From Bog-473 sp963738135 (GTDB lineage Bacteria; Actinomycetota; Acidimicrobiia; Acidimicrobiales; RAAP-2), in NCBI GenBank assembly GCA_963738135.1, contig CAVTVK010000002.1, positions 501,444 to 565,443 on the forward strand: 64,000 nucleotides of DNA. The letters run 5' to 3'. The notes beneath the pieces are model-generated. The model made no database searches. It saw nothing but the letters and a program-made list of their open reading frames with translations, and was not told the origin of the DNA. Numbering within the stretch: position 1 is the stretch's first letter; the number at the start of each line of letters is the position of its first letter. Below are positions 20,287 to 30,149 of this stretch, piece by piece. A program made the translations under genes and the position numbers.

Positions 20287-20661
20287 TCACCTCAACCGAA
20301 AGCCAAGGACCCCAGCGGCGTCCTCCCTGATCATCGCGGGGCTCCACGGGGGCTCCCACACCACTCGGACCTCGACGGGAATCGCGCCGCCCAGTTGCTC
20401 TTCAATCGCCGCCCTCGCCATTTCGGGCAGGCTCTCCGACGCTGGACAACCCGGAGTCGTGAGCGTCATCTCCACGACCGTGGTGCCTTCTTCGTCACGT
20501 ACGTCGTAGACCAAGCCGAGCGACACGACGTCGAGGTACAGCTCAGGGTCGTACACGCCGCTGAGCGCCGCCCACGCCTCCTCGACGGTACTCTGCGGCA
20601 GAATCTCTGCGCTGGACGACCCGACCGAGATCGGTCCGCTCGGCCGTGGCGGCGCGCTCAC
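20287..20661 (-). CDS. DUF59/MIP18-family iron-sulfur assembly protein
   Basis: A 124-residue protein contains GVYDPELYLDVVSLGLVYDV, TTPGCPASESLPEMA and VVWEPPWSPAMI. This is the MIP18/PaaD fold with the conserved Cys in PGCP. Members help deliver or repair Fe-S clusters. The start is GTG 20661, overlapping the upstream DUF2249 stop (GTGA), so translation is coupled. A longer relative, SufT, occurs in the suf operon at 24660. Confidence 0.88.
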   Translation of the reverse strand: MSAPPRPSGPISVGSSSAEILPQSTVEEAWAALSGVYDPELYLDVVSLGLVYDVRDEEGTTVVEMTLTTPGCPASESLPEMARAAIEEQLGGAIPVEVRVVWEPPWSPAMIREDAAGVLGFRLR

Positions 20662-20880
20662 GACGAGCGCCGGAAGGTGACCCGCCAGTTGTCAGAAGCG
20701 AGTTCGGCTACCTCGTAGGTGAATCCTTCCGAAGACAGCACGCCCTCAAGTGGTACTGGTTCGAACGGAGCGAGAACGACCAGGTCTTCGCCTTCGGCCA
20801 GGGAAGCGACGGCGGCCATGATGGCGTCAAACGGTTCACCGCCTGCCGCAATGATCGGGCGAGCATCGATGGTGGCCATG
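20658..20880 (-). CDS. DUF2249 domain protein
   Basis: Start ATG 20880 has GGAGG eight bases upstream, so the 72-residue form is preferred over the longer open frame. It reads ATIDARPIIAAGGEPFDAI, LVVLAPFEPVPLEGVL and NWRVTFRR, the DUF2249 fold (TusA-like alpha/beta). This family is repeatedly linked with NO/denitrification gene sets and hemerythrins. It heads the minus operon DUF2249-DUF59-DUF488-alkA-metE. Its promoter region contains two CTAG-type half-sites (20913-20936) but no clean copy of the window-wide operator. Confidence 0.8.
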
Positions 20881-21039
20881 GGCTCCTCCCTGCTCGGACC
20901 AGCGGGCCCGGGACTAGTTTCTCTTCTCTGAACTAGAACTATATCACCTTGAGGCAAGTTTCCCCTCGTCGACGGAGGCGAGCAGGCCATTGTTGGCCCA
21001 GACGCATAAGTGCTCCTTCGCGGTGCCGATCGAGCCGGC

Positions 21040-21504
21040 TTATGGGCTTCGTGCGAGGACCACCCCGGCCGGGATGCTGAGCGTCAGGACGACCAACCCA
21101 ATCCGGTAACCGATCTGCAGCCAACCACGGTCGACGAGGCTCCTTCGGGTGGAATAGGCGAACACTCCGAGAGCAACCACCAATAGCGCGCTGCCAAGGA
21201 GGAGCAACGCCTCGAACCGCCCTATGACGCCCACAAGAACCGCAGTGTTGCCAACGTTCCAGCACGCCAACTCGGCGCGGCATGCCGCGAGCGAGGCACT
21301 CGGTCGCGCCACCAGCACCTGGCCTAGGCCGAGGAACACCTGTGCCACCCCGCCAACGAGCACGAGGTAGGCCGCGGCCCACGATGCGGTTTCCGATGGA
21401 GTGACGCTGCTCGCCGCAGCAACACACCCCCCAGCAATGACACACATCCCACCGAGGGCGACGAATATCTGTCCATCGTCATTGCAATCTCCCCAACGAG
21501 TCAC
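21040..21504 (-). CDS. polytopic membrane protein, four to five spans
   Basis: I use GTG 21504 (AGAGG ten bases upstream) although the frame is open to 21585. The segments IFVALGGMCVIAGGCVAAAS, AAYLVLVGGVAQVFLGLGQVL, TAVLVGVIGRFEALLLLGSALLVVALGVFAY and IGLVVLTLSIPAGVVL are membrane spans. No catalytic motif is visible. It sits between the DUF2249 operon and the flavin reductase, divergent to the latter. A role in the same redox/NO response is inference from neighbours only. Confidence 0.6.
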   Translation of the reverse strand: MTRWGDCNDDGQIFVALGGMCVIAGGCVAAASSVTPSETASWAAAYLVLVGGVAQVFLGLGQVLVARPSASLAACRAELACWNVGNTAVLVGVIGRFEALLLLGSALLVVALGVFAYSTRRSLVDRGWLQIGYRIGLVVLTLSIPAGVVLARSP

Positions 21505-21629
21505 GATGAGCTGACCTCTTTCTTGCTCTGTCCGGGGAGCGGCACACAACCGTGAGCGGCAGACGCTCGACGTGCTGAGCTTCAAGGCGTAGTTGATGCG
21601 CGGTTCACGAACGTTGGCAGGTTGTTTCT

Positions 21630-21643
21630 ATAGCATAGACTAG
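21630..21643. promoter_or_regulatory. CTAGT-N4-ACTAG operator, upstream of flavin reductase
   Basis: ATAGC-ATAG-ACTAG; the right half is perfect and the left half is degenerate. It ends only four bases before the ATG of the reductase (21648), so the site would cover the promoter -10 region of a short-leader or leaderless transcript. Confidence 0.55.
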
Positions 21644-21647
21644 AAGT

Positions 21648-22418
21648 ATGATTCCGACGGAACCGGCCTCCAAGGATGCGACCCACCCGGTCAGGACGCC
21701 GCCGGGATGGCAAGTCGCCGAGGTGGCAGAGATCATCGAGGAGGCTGCTGACGCCGTGACCCTGCGCCTTCGATTGGCTCAAACAGACGGATTTCTGCCC
21801 GGCCAGTACTACAACGTTCGTCTCAATGTTCCGGACCGGCCACGCCCGGTCCAGCGGGCTTACTCAATCGGCTCCTCTCCTGTGCCGGACCCTTCGGTGA
21901 TCGACCTCGGGGTACGAGAGGTGCCTCACGGGTTGATCTCGCCCCGACTGGTCCGCGACCTCGGCGTCGGCCAGCAACTCGAAGTGCGAGGCCCGAGTGG
22001 GCGCTTCACCTGGACCGGCGATGACGGCGATGCGGTGCTGCTCGTAGGCGCCGGAAGCGGGCTCGTGCCACTCGTTGCCATGATCCGTTATGCGGTGGCG
22101 GCCCGCCGTGAGGTCCCCATTTGCCTGGTGTGCTCGGCAACCACCTATGACCACGCCATGTATCGCGAGGAGCTCCGCCGCTTGTCGTTGCAGCACCACT
22201 GGTTACGCGTCGTCCACTGCATCACCAGAGATGCTGGGGAACCCCGGGCTGCCTACCACCGGCGTATTGACCAGGACCTGCTTGCCGAGGTTCTCGACGG
22301 TCACGTTGCTCCGCAGGCGTTCTTGTGCGGCCCTCCCGCAATGGTTGACGTGGCTGCGGATGCGCTGGTCAATCTTGGTATTGATTCCGGTCGGATACGA
22401 TCCGAGAAATACGATTGA
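21648..22418 (+). CDS. ferredoxin-NAD(P)+ reductase-like flavoprotein
   Basis: An intact 256-residue protein. The FAD domain has PGQYYNVRL and the RAYSIGSSP motif; the NAD(P) domain has VLLVGAGSGLVPLVAMIRY, ICLVCSATTYDHAMYREEL and FLCGPPAMVD. It would move electrons between NAD(P)H and a ferredoxin, an oxygenase or a flavohaem-like partner. It lacks its own Fe-S domain. It is preceded by a copy of the operator and followed by the ACP-like/membrane-protein operon with its own operator. The ferredoxin at 24382 is a possible partner. Confidence 0.9.
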   Translation: MIPTEPASKDATHPVRTPPGWQVAEVAEIIEEAADAVTLRLRLAQTDGFLPGQYYNVRLNVPDRPRPVQRAYSIGSSPVPDPSVIDLGVREVPHGLISPRLVRDLGVGQQLEVRGPSGRFTWTGDDGDAVLLVGAGSGLVPLVAMIRYAVAARREVPICLVCSATTYDHAMYREELRRLSLQHHWLRVVHCITRDAGEPRAAYHRRIDQDLLAEVLDGHVAPQAFLCGPPAMVDVAADALVNLGIDSGRIRSEKYD

Positions 22419-22630
22419 TCCGCTGCGGCGTCGGCGTCACCGCGCAGGCTCGCTACTGCTCCGAGCCGCAATCCACTGCCCGTCTGTTTCAGGTAGCAGT
22501 GATTGAGAGGCTCTTGAGCTCGTCGGATCCTCCACGCCAAAGAGAGGAGATCCGCACACAACGTCGACGGCGCATCGACATGGTGTCGTCGTCTTGTCGC
22601 CCAGCGGGTCTCGCTGAAGCGGACTTTAAT

Positions 22631-22644
22631 CTAGTTACAACTAG
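22631..22644. promoter_or_regulatory. CTAGT-N4-ACTAG operator, upstream of ACP-like/membrane operon
   Basis: A perfect CTAGT-TACA-ACTAG lies 54 bp before the ATG at 22698. The short stretch between includes another ATG that would give only a 19-codon frame. Confidence 0.7.
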
Positions 22645-22697
22645 AGGTATGATGGGAGCAGTATCAGGAAGAGGATCGGACGCAAAGGGGTTTGGAC

Positions 22698-22994
22698 ATG
22701 CCGGCTGAAACCCATTCACTCGGGTGCGGGATCGAAGTCGACGATGTGCTGACGTTGCTCGAGACCCTGCTCGATGATCCCTCCGCCAAGACGATCGGGG
22801 AGAGCACCTTGGAATCCCTGGGTGTCGCTACTGCTGAACTCTATGACCTATGGGACGCGGTCCGTGAGGAGTTCGGCGAACGTACGCTCGGCCCAGAGAT
22901 TGACCTGGGTGAACTGGATCCATCCATGACGCTCGAGGCGGCGGCAGCGGCCATGGTCCGCCTGTTGAGGCCCGCGGATGACCATGGCACTTGA
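22698..22994 (+). CDS. acyl-carrier-protein-like small protein
   Basis: Ninety-eight residues, with ATG 22698 placed after a GGGG ribosome site. The acidic helical sequence VDDVLTLLETLLDDPSAKTI, STLESLGVATAELYDLWDAV and PSMTLEAAAAAMVRLL has the spacing of an ACP helix bundle. The phosphopantetheine motif DSL is replaced by ESL, so a serine is present but attachment is uncertain. The gene overlaps the next by 11-17 bp. Pairing an ACP-like protein with a haem-copper-like membrane protein is uncommon. Confidence 0.55.
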   Translation: MPAETHSLGCGIEVDDVLTLLETLLDDPSAKTIGESTLESLGVATAELYDLWDAVREEFGERTLGPEIDLGELDPSMTLEAAAAAMVRLLRPADDHGT

Positions 22995-24372
22995 GCAGTC
23001 CCGCTCCTCGACCAAGCCGGCGGACGGCTCGTGGCGAGGGCGACCGGCCGGTCTGCCAAGCGCCGTTCCTCCTCCATCGGTACCCTTAACCTTCTTTGCC
23101 GCGGCGTCGCTCGGACTAGTTGCCTGTGGGGCGACGTTGGCGTGGGCCGGGAGCGCCGGCACTACCGACCCCACGGCCGACAGGCTCGTTGCTGCTGCCC
23201 ACCTGGCCGTGCTGGCCACCCTCTCGATGGGAGTGCTCGGGGCCATGCACCAATTCACTCCCGTCATCACCCAGCGGCCATTGCGGTCGCTGCGCCTGGC
23301 TTACGCCACGTTTTTGAGCTGGCTCACTGCCTCGTGGCTTCTGCCCTTGGGCGTCGCTACCCGCCAGGAAGGAATCGTCGAAGCTGGCGGGGGACTGGCC
23401 GCGGTGGCCATCACCCTGCTCGTGGTCAACCTCTCGGCGCCGCTGGCAGCCCGGGGGAAAGGGCCGCCTGTTACCGGCTTGCGTTTCGCGCTGGCCGGAT
23501 TCGTCGTCACCGCGTGCTTCGGGGTGGTCTTCGTGGCGGACCGAAGCGGGGAGTGGTTCAACCTGTCCGGCCACATTCTCCTCGCTCATGCCGTCGTCGG
23601 CCTATTCGCCTGGCTGGGACTTAGTTATGTCAGCGTGGCGGAGAAGCTCTGGCCGATGTTTTTTCTTGCCCACGTCCCGGGCCGGCACCGGGCAGGGTGG
23701 GTGGCGGTCTGGGCCGTGCCGGCGGGGACGGTATTGCTGTCGCCGGGTCTGCTCTTTGGGATTCCCGGGCTCGCCTGGTGCGGTGCGGCCATCCTCGCCG
23801 TCGGCCTCGGTGCGCACCTGATCTCGTTGGTTCTCCACGTTCGACACCGTCGCCGCAAGATCGATCTGCATCTCGTCTTCGTGGCCACCTCGGCCTTCTG
23901 GCTTCTGGTGGGCGGCGGACTCGCGCTTGCGGGGGTAGTGGTGATGCCCACCCAGCACCACCTTGGCGTCATGTTGGTGGCCGGTGCGGTGGCGGCTCTC
24001 GGCGGTTGGATCCTCGAGACGCTGGTCGGGCACGCCCACAAGGTCGTGCCGTTCATCATGTGGTCGGCACTCCGTTCTCGGGGCGTTGACAAGAATCAGG
24101 CGGGCCGGCCGCTCATGTTCGCCGATCTCTACGGACACGGCTGGGCCGCAGTTACCTACGGACTTGTAACCGCTGGGATCGGCGCAGTGTGTATCGGCTT
24201 CAGTGCAGCCTTGCCGGGTGTGCTCGCATTCGGTGGAGGGTTGCTGGCGGTGGCCGCCATCGTGGTGTCGCTCAACTTGGCGGTGCGTCCCATCTCAATG
24301 TTGTTGAGCGCGAGGGTCCGACCGACGAGCAGAGTTCCCGGCTTGGTCGACGAGCAACTCACGACGACCTGA
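22978..24372 (+). CDS. 12-span NnrS/haem-copper-oxidase-like membrane protein
   Basis: A 464-residue, very hydrophobic protein starts at ATG 22978 (or ATG 22984) inside the preceding gene. About twelve spans are visible. Histidines lie in spans at positions typical of haem ligands: His75 (AAAHLAVLA), His91 (GAMHQFTPV), His199 and His204 (SGHILLAHAVVG). A cytosolic loop reads GHAHKVVPFIMWS. This resembles NnrS and the single-subunit haem-copper-like proteins of NO-responsive gene sets. A role in NO/redox chemistry or haem handling is inferred. The Tyr-His crosslink motif of true oxidases is not evident. Confidence 0.65.
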   Translation: MTMALEQSRSSTKPADGSWRGRPAGLPSAVPPPSVPLTFFAAASLGLVACGATLAWAGSAGTTDPTADRLVAAAHLAVLATLSMGVLGAMHQFTPVITQRPLRSLRLAYATFLSWLTASWLLPLGVATRQEGIVEAGGGLAAVAITLLVVNLSAPLAARGKGPPVTGLRFALAGFVVTACFGVVFVADRSGEWFNLSGHILLAHAVVGLFAWLGLSYVSVAEKLWPMFFLAHVPGRHRAGWVAVWAVPAGTVLLSPGLLFGIPGLAWCGAAILAVGLGAHLISLVLHVRHRRRKIDLHLVFVATSAFWLLVGGGLALAGVVVMPTQHHLGVMLVAGAVAALGGWILETLVGHAHKVVPFIMWSALRSRGVDKNQAGRPLMFADLYGHGWAAVTYGLVTAGIGAVCIGFSAALPGVLAFGGGLLAVAAIVVSLNLAVRPISMLLSARVRPTSRVPGLVDEQLTTT

Positions 24373-24381
24373 TGCCTGATC

Positions 24382-24615
24382 CTATTGCTCGATGAAGATG
24401 CATTCTCCGGGACACTCCTCTGCCGCTTCGCTGACCGCGTCCTCGAGTTCGGAAGGCACGTGCGCCATCTGCGCCGAGCCGCCCGGATCGTTCAGCACGT
24501 GGTCTCCCTCCTTGACGTAGGCGAGACCGTCGCTGAGCAAGGTGAAGACCTGGGGACAGATCTCTTCGCACAACCCGTCTCCCGTACAGAGGTCCTGATC
24601 GATCCAGACTCTCAT
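24382..24615 (-). CDS. ferredoxin (4Fe-4S/3Fe-4S type)
   Basis: A 77-residue protein MRVWIDQDLCTGDGLCEEICP ... EECPGECIFIE. Cysteines C10, C16, C20 and the C-terminal CPGEC pair fit a single-cluster ferredoxin of the type common in actinobacteria. It lies 45 bp beyond sufT and convergent with the membrane protein gene. It probably belongs to the suf operon tail and could be a client or electron partner for the reductase at 21648. A GGAGG-like site precedes its ATG. Confidence 0.9.
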   Translation of the reverse strand: MRVWIDQDLCTGDGLCEEICPQVFTLLSDGLAYVKEGDHVLNDPGGSAQMAHVPSELEDAVSEAAEECPGECIFIEQ

Positions 24616-24659
24616 GGTGGATCCTCCTTTGCCTTATCGATCCTGTGCCCGAGGCCCGG

Positions 24660-25226
24660 TTACCACAGCCCGAGCTCGAGGCGGGCAGCTTCGGACATGC
24701 GGCTCGTATCCCAGGGCGGTTCCCACACGAGCTCCACGTCAACTTCGCTGACCCCGGGCACTTTGGACACGCGTACTCGGGCGTCTTCGCGCAGCACGTC
24801 GCCCATCCCACAGCCCGGAGCGGTCATCGACATCTTGATCTCGACCCGGTGGCCTCCTCCGACGATCGGTCGCGCCTCGCAGGCGTACACCAGGCCGAGA
24901 TCGACGACGTTGACCGGGATCTCGGGGTCGAAGACCGTACGGAGCCGTTCCATGACCTGTTCGACGTCGAAGTTCCCGTAGTCCGCTCGAGCCCCGTCAT
25001 CGGTCGCCTGATCGATCTCGGCGACCTCGATGCCGAGGGCGTCGGCATCCATCGCATCGACGCGTGCGAGGCGCCCACGGTCGATCTGGACCGTGAGGCT
25101 CCCACCCAGAGTCTGCACCAGCACCACCTGGTCACCCCGGTGGAGCATCACCGACCGTCCGCCCGGGATCAGGATCGCCGCGCAGTCCCGCTCCAGCTCA
25201 ATGGGGAGGTGCGGCTGGGCGCTCAT
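24660..25226 (-). CDS. sufT: SufT-type Fe-S assembly protein
   Basis: A 188-residue protein. The N-terminal part has GDQVVLVQTLGGSLTVQ and DADALGI. The C-terminal DUF59 domain has FDPEIPVNVVDLGLVYACE, SMTAPGCGMGDVL and VELVWEPPWDTSRMS, with the conserved Cys in PGCG. This is the SufT arrangement, which supports Fe-S cluster maturation by the SUF machinery. It overlaps sufD by 4 bp (ATGA). Confidence 0.92.
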   Translation of the reverse strand: MSAQPHLPIELERDCAAILIPGGRSVMLHRGDQVVLVQTLGGSLTVQIDRGRLARVDAMDADALGIEVAEIDQATDDGARADYGNFDVEQVMERLRTVFDPEIPVNVVDLGLVYACEARPIVGGGHRVEIKMSMTAPGCGMGDVLREDARVRVSKVPGVSEVDVELVWEPPWDTSRMSEAARLELGLW

Positions 25227-26607
25227 TGTCGGGTCCCTTCGTCGACGCGTCCGGCTGGTGGCATGCGTCCGCTCCTTGACCCCGCTTCACCAGTGCCAGC
25301 GATGAGACGATCTGCGACGAGCTTCTCCATCCGATCTCGGAGTGGTTCGCGAGAGCATCGCTCCACCATCTCATGCGCGAATCCGTAGGTGAGCAAACCT
25401 CGAGCCATCGCCTTGGGGATCCCGCGTGAGCGGAGGTAGAAAAGGGCGTCTTGGTCCAGCCGTCCCACCGCGGCCCCGTGGGTGCAGCTGACCTGATCGG
25501 TGAAGATCTCGAGACGCGGTCGGGTGTCCACTTCCGCCTGGTCAGAAAGAATCAGGTTCTTGTTCGTTTGGCGAGCATCGGAGCCGAGCGCATCAGGACG
25601 CACGATGATGTGTCCATTGAAGATGCCATGACCGTGGTCGTTGACGATCCCCTTGTAGAGCTGCCGGCTCGTACAGTGTGCAGCGGCGTGCTCGACGAGG
25701 ACCGGATTGTCATGTTGCTGATCACCGCTGGGCATGTACAGGCCATCGAGATCGACCCGGGCACCCTCGCCGGCCAGGCGAATATTTACTTCATGGCGAG
25801 CGAGTTTGCCGCCGAGGGAGACCATCTGTGAGGAGAACCGGCTGGCCCGACTCTGATGGACGTCGAGCGACGCAAGATGGAAGGCGCGCTCAGACTCATG
25901 TTGGATCTTGAAGTGCTCGATGTAGGCACCTTCGGCGAGGACCACCTCGGTAGCGGCGTTCGTGCAATAGCGGTCGTCGGTTGACCCGGCGTAGGTCTCG
26001 ACGATCGTCGCCCGGCTTCCCGCTCCAGCGAGGACAATCGACCGGGGGCTCGAGAGAAGCGGGAATCCACCGGTATCCGAAATGAAGACCAGTTCGATTG
26101 GTTCTTCCACGACAGTTCGAGGGGAGAGCTCGATGAATGCTCCGTCCTCGGCGAGCCCAGCATTGAGCGCGCCGAAGGCGTGGCGATACGGGGCAGGCTG
26201 CTGTGACCACCGTGATCGCAGTTGGCTAGCCCCCTCGGCCAAGATGGAGGCAAGGTTCGTCACGGTGACGCCAATCGGCAGGGCACTCAACTGGGATCGC
26301 TCGGGATCGAGGTGACCGTTGACGAAGACCAAACGGGTCCCATCGGACGGCGCACCGAGAAACTCGAGAACGTCGAGCGACTGGGCGTGAATCGCGCCGC
26401 CGGCTGCGGGCGCGAGCGGCAACTCGAAGATCGGCTCGAGCCTCGTGTAACGCCAGTCCTCATCCTTGGTGGTCGGGAGACCGTGGTCCATCGCCCACTC
26501 GCACGCCTCCAGCCGGAGACGTGCGTGCCAGGCGGGGTCAGTTTTGGTTGCCGGGACTCTTGCCAGAAGTTCCCTGACTCGATCGACGGCACCCTCGACA
26601 AGGATGG

Positions 26608-26611
<4 letters not shown>
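25223..26611 (-). CDS. sufD: SUF scaffold subunit SufD
   Basis: An intact 462-residue protein of the right-handed beta-helix SufBD family. Typical blocks are EDWRYTRLEPIFEL, NAATEVVLAEGAYIEHFKIQHES, FSSQMVSLGGKLARHEVNIRLAGEGA, DLDGLYMPSGDQQHDNPVLVEHA, SRQLYKGIVNDHGHGIFNGHI and EIFTDQVSCTHGAAVGRLDQ. It forms SufB-SufC2-SufD, which assembles Fe-S clusters. Its start overlaps the sufC stop by 4 bp. Confidence 0.96.
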
Positions 26612-27404
<793 letters not shown>

Positions 27405-27405
<1 letters not shown>

Positions 27406-28851
27406 CAGCCGACGCTTCCTTCGAGGCTGACGCTCAGGAGACGCTGCGCCTCGACGGCGAACTCCATCGGCAGCTCCTTGAACACCTCGCGGCAGAATCC
27501 GTTGACGATCATCGAGGTCGCCTCCTCCTCGCCGATGCCGCGCTGGCGGCAGTAGAAGAGTTGGTCGTCGCTGACCTTGGAGGTGGAGGCCTCGTGCTCG
27601 ACCTGTGCCGAGGAGTTCTTCACCTCGATGTAGGGAAACGTGTGCGCACCACATTCGGGGCCGATGAGCAGAGAGTCGCATTGCGTGTGGTTCCGGGCGC
27701 CCTCGGCTGAGCGCAGCACCTTCACCAAGCCCCGGTAGGTGTTCTGGCCGTGGCCGGCCGAGATGGCCTTCGAGACGATGGTGCTCGTGGTGTTCTTGCC
27801 GATGTGGATCATCTTGGTGCCGGTATCGGCCTGCTGGTGGTTGGCGGAGAGGGCGACCGAATAGAACTCTCCGACCGAACCGTCGCCCTGGAGCACGACG
27901 CCCGGGTACTTCCAGGTGATCGCAGATCCGGTCTCGACCTGGGTCCAGGAGATCTTCGAACGGGCGCCGGCGCACCTGCCCCGCTTGGTGACGAAGTTGT
28001 AGATGCCGCCGCGGCCTTCTGCGTCGCCGGGGTACCAGTTCTGTACCGTCGAGTACTTGATCTGGGCGTCGTCAAGGGCCACCAGCTCGACCACCGCCGC
28101 GTGGAGCTGGTTCTCGTCTCGCATCGGGGCGGTGCAACCTTCGAGGTAGCTCACCTGTGCTCCCTCTTCGGCCACGATCAGGGTCCGTTCGAACTGGCCG
28201 GTTCCTGCGGCGTTGATCCGGAAGTAGGTGGAGAGCTCCATCGGGCAACGCACGCCCTTGGGGACGAAGCAGAACGAGCCGTCGGTGAACACCGCTGAGT
28301 TGAGGGTGGCGAAGAAGTTGTCGCGATAGGGGACCACCGAGCCCAGGTAGGTGCGCACCAGGTCTGGGTGGCTTCTGCACCGCCTCGGAGAACGAGCAGA
28401 AGATGACGCCGACCTCGGCCAGCTTCGCCTTGAACGTGGTCGCCACCGATACCGAGTCGACGATGGCATCGATAGCCACGCCCGAGAGCCGCTCTTGTTC
28501 GGCCAGGGAGATCCCGAGCTTGTCGAACATCGCCCGCAGTTCGGGGTCGACCTCGTCCAGGCTGGACGCGGCCGCCTTGGGCTTCGGAGCCGCGTAGTAG
28601 ATGATGTCCTGGTAGTCGATGGGTCCGTAGGTCACGTTCTGCCAGCGTGGCTCGGTCAGGGTGCACCAGTGTCGATAGGCCCGCAGCCGCCATTCCAGCA
28701 GCCAGTCAGGTTCGCCCTTCTTGGCCGAGATCAGAGCGATGACTTCTTCGTTCAATCCCGGGGGCACGGTGTCGGTGTCGATGTCGGTGACAAAGCCGTA
28801 CTGATACTCGTGGCCTGCGAGCTCACGGACATTTGCTGGCACGGATGACAT
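27405..28851 (-). CDS. sufB: SUF scaffold subunit SufB, one frameshift
   Basis: The start is ATG 28851, which shares its A with the TGA of the upstream hemerythrin-DUF2249 gene. The N-terminal frame reads HEYQYGFVTDIDTDTVPPGL, DWLLEWRLRAYRHW and IIYYAAPKPK; the rest reads TLNSAVFTDGSFCFVPKGVR, QNWYPGDAEGRGGIYNFVTKR, ISWTQVETGSAITWKYPG, HTQCDSLLIGPECGAHTFPY and EATSMIVNGFCREVFKELP. The conserved Cys and Glu of the scaffold are seen. One shift near 28370, within the AVQK segment, splits an otherwise normal SufB of about 480 residues. Confidence 0.93.
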
Positions 28852-30089
28852 CAAGAGCCTGCGGTCCGTGCTCGGCCGATGCGCACCCGCCAAATCTGCG
28901 GCCCCGCTTCGAGGTAGTCCCAGGTGAACTCGCCGCCGTGTTCGGCTTCGAACTGGTAACGGAGTGGTTTGGGGTCGTGGTCGTTGACGAGCACGAAACC
29001 TGCCCCGGGGAGGAGCGTCTGGTAGGCATCAAAGATCGACCCGTGGCGGTTCCCGTGGGGAAGTGAGCGCACGTCCAGCTCAGGCTCATCGTGGTGTTGG
29101 GGTTCGGTCGCTTCACGCGGCGTTCCTGGGGCGGTCGCACGCCTCCCGATCCGCACCCGCCACACCTGCGGACCGGCCTCAAGGGTGGCCCAGGTGAACT
29201 CGCCGGCGTGTTCGGCTTCGAACTGGTAACGGAGTGGTTTGGGGTCGTGATCGTTGACGAGCACGAAACCTGCCCCAGGGGAGAGGGTGTGGTAGGTGGC
29301 GAAGATCGACTGGTGGCGTTGTGCCGGAGCCAGCTGGCGGACATCGAGTACGGGATCAGTTGCCGAGAGCTGGCCGTTCGACGACAGATCGAGCGTGATT
29401 GGTTCAGCGGTGACCGTCCGCGCCAGCCGGTGTAGCGCGGCCGTGACTCTGACGGCCAGGTCGGGCCTCGGCATGCGTAACGCCGCCCACGCCGACGCGG
29501 TGAGCCGGCAGGCGCGGTCTGCATGGCCGGCGTGGGACAGATCGTTTGCCGCCTCGAGCAGCAGCGATAGCACCACAGCCTCGGGATCGGAGGCCGCGGC
29601 ATCTTCGGTCAGCGGGGTCTCGTCGCGGCCAGCCTCGGTGAGCCGATGCATCTGGATCAGAAGCTGTGCCAGATCTACATCCTCGTCGGCGACGAGTACT
29701 GGGAGCAGGATGTCGTTCTCCTTCGCTACGTGCGTGGCGAAGAGCACAGCGATCTCTTGGGCTTGTGCCTTTGCGACATCTGCAGTGCGAACATCGGCGA
29801 GCCGCTCGGCCGCCGAGGCAAGAGTTCGGTGCTCGGCGATCATCTCGGCGACTGTGTCGGACAATTCAGCACGCGCCGAGGCGACACGGTAGATGGTGTG
29901 TTCCTCGGCCAGCGCATGAGGAAGCACTTCGTCGGCGAGGTATGCGACCAACTCGGCGACGAAGGGTTCGTACGGCGTTCCCGTATCGACGGCGTTCTGC
30001 AGCCTGGCAACGCACCGTCCAACTCTTGCCTCGAGCAATCGGTGGTGAGACAGGATCGCCCCGAGGGCTTCAGTGGCCGTGGTCGTCAT
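28851..30089 (-). CDS. hemerythrin domain fused to two DUF2249 domains, first gene of the suf operon
   Basis: An intact 412-residue protein. Residues about 5-150 form a hemerythrin-like domain (GAILSHHRLLEARVGR, LPHALAEEHTIYRVA, IAEHRTLASAAERL, FATHVAKENDILLPVL). A helical linker follows, then two DUF2249 domains (about 247-318 and 340-410), each with LDVR-L, HxSIFxxYxxLxPGAGFVLV, NDHDPKPLRYQFEAEH and WRVRIGR. The diiron domain probably senses O2, NO or iron, and the DUF2249 units may bind a further ligand. Translational overlap with sufB ties it to Fe-S cluster assembly. An operator copy lies 60 bp upstream. Confidence 0.9.
   Translation of the reverse strand: MTTTATEALGAILSHHRLLEARVGRCVARLQNAVDTGTPYEPFVAELVAYLADEVLPHALAEEHTIYRVASARAELSDTVAEMIAEHRTLASAAERLADVRTADVAKAQAQEIAVLFATHVAKENDILLPVLVADEDVDLAQLLIQMHRLTEAGRDETPLTEDAAASDPEAVVLSLLLEAANDLSHAGHADRACRLTASAWAALRMPRPDLAVRVTAALHRLARTVTAEPITLDLSSNGQLSATDPVLDVRQLAPAQRHQSIFATYHTLSPGAGFVLVNDHDPKPLRYQFEAEHAGEFTWATLEAGPQVWRVRIGRRATAPGTPREATEPQHHDEPELDVRSLPHGNRHGSIFDAYQTLLPGAGFVLVNDHDPKPLRYQFEAEHGGEFTWDYLEAGPQIWRVRIGRARTAGS
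28877..29318 (-). repeat. internal tandem repeat encoding the two DUF2249 domains
   Basis: Two units, about 28877-29048 and 29151-29318, spaced about 270 bp apart. The core around NDHDPKPLRYQFEAEH is almost identical at the nucleotide level (about 100 bp with few differences), which points to a recent duplication or gene conversion within the gene. Confidence 0.85.
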
Positions 30090-30149
30090 CGCGTTGCCTC
30101 CTCGTCTCGGCCGGCAGGGTCACTTGATGCCTGACCCGGTCCAGTAAGT

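Noticed and set aside
20913..20936. CTAG half-sites upstream of the DUF2249 gene as a further operator copy
   Set aside because: The halves are too far apart or mismatched to fit CTAGT-N4-ACTAG; kept only as a remark.
28877..29318. Tandem repeat considered as CRISPR or intergenic repeat
   Set aside because: It encodes duplicated protein domains in one open frame; unit length and spacing do not fit CRISPR.
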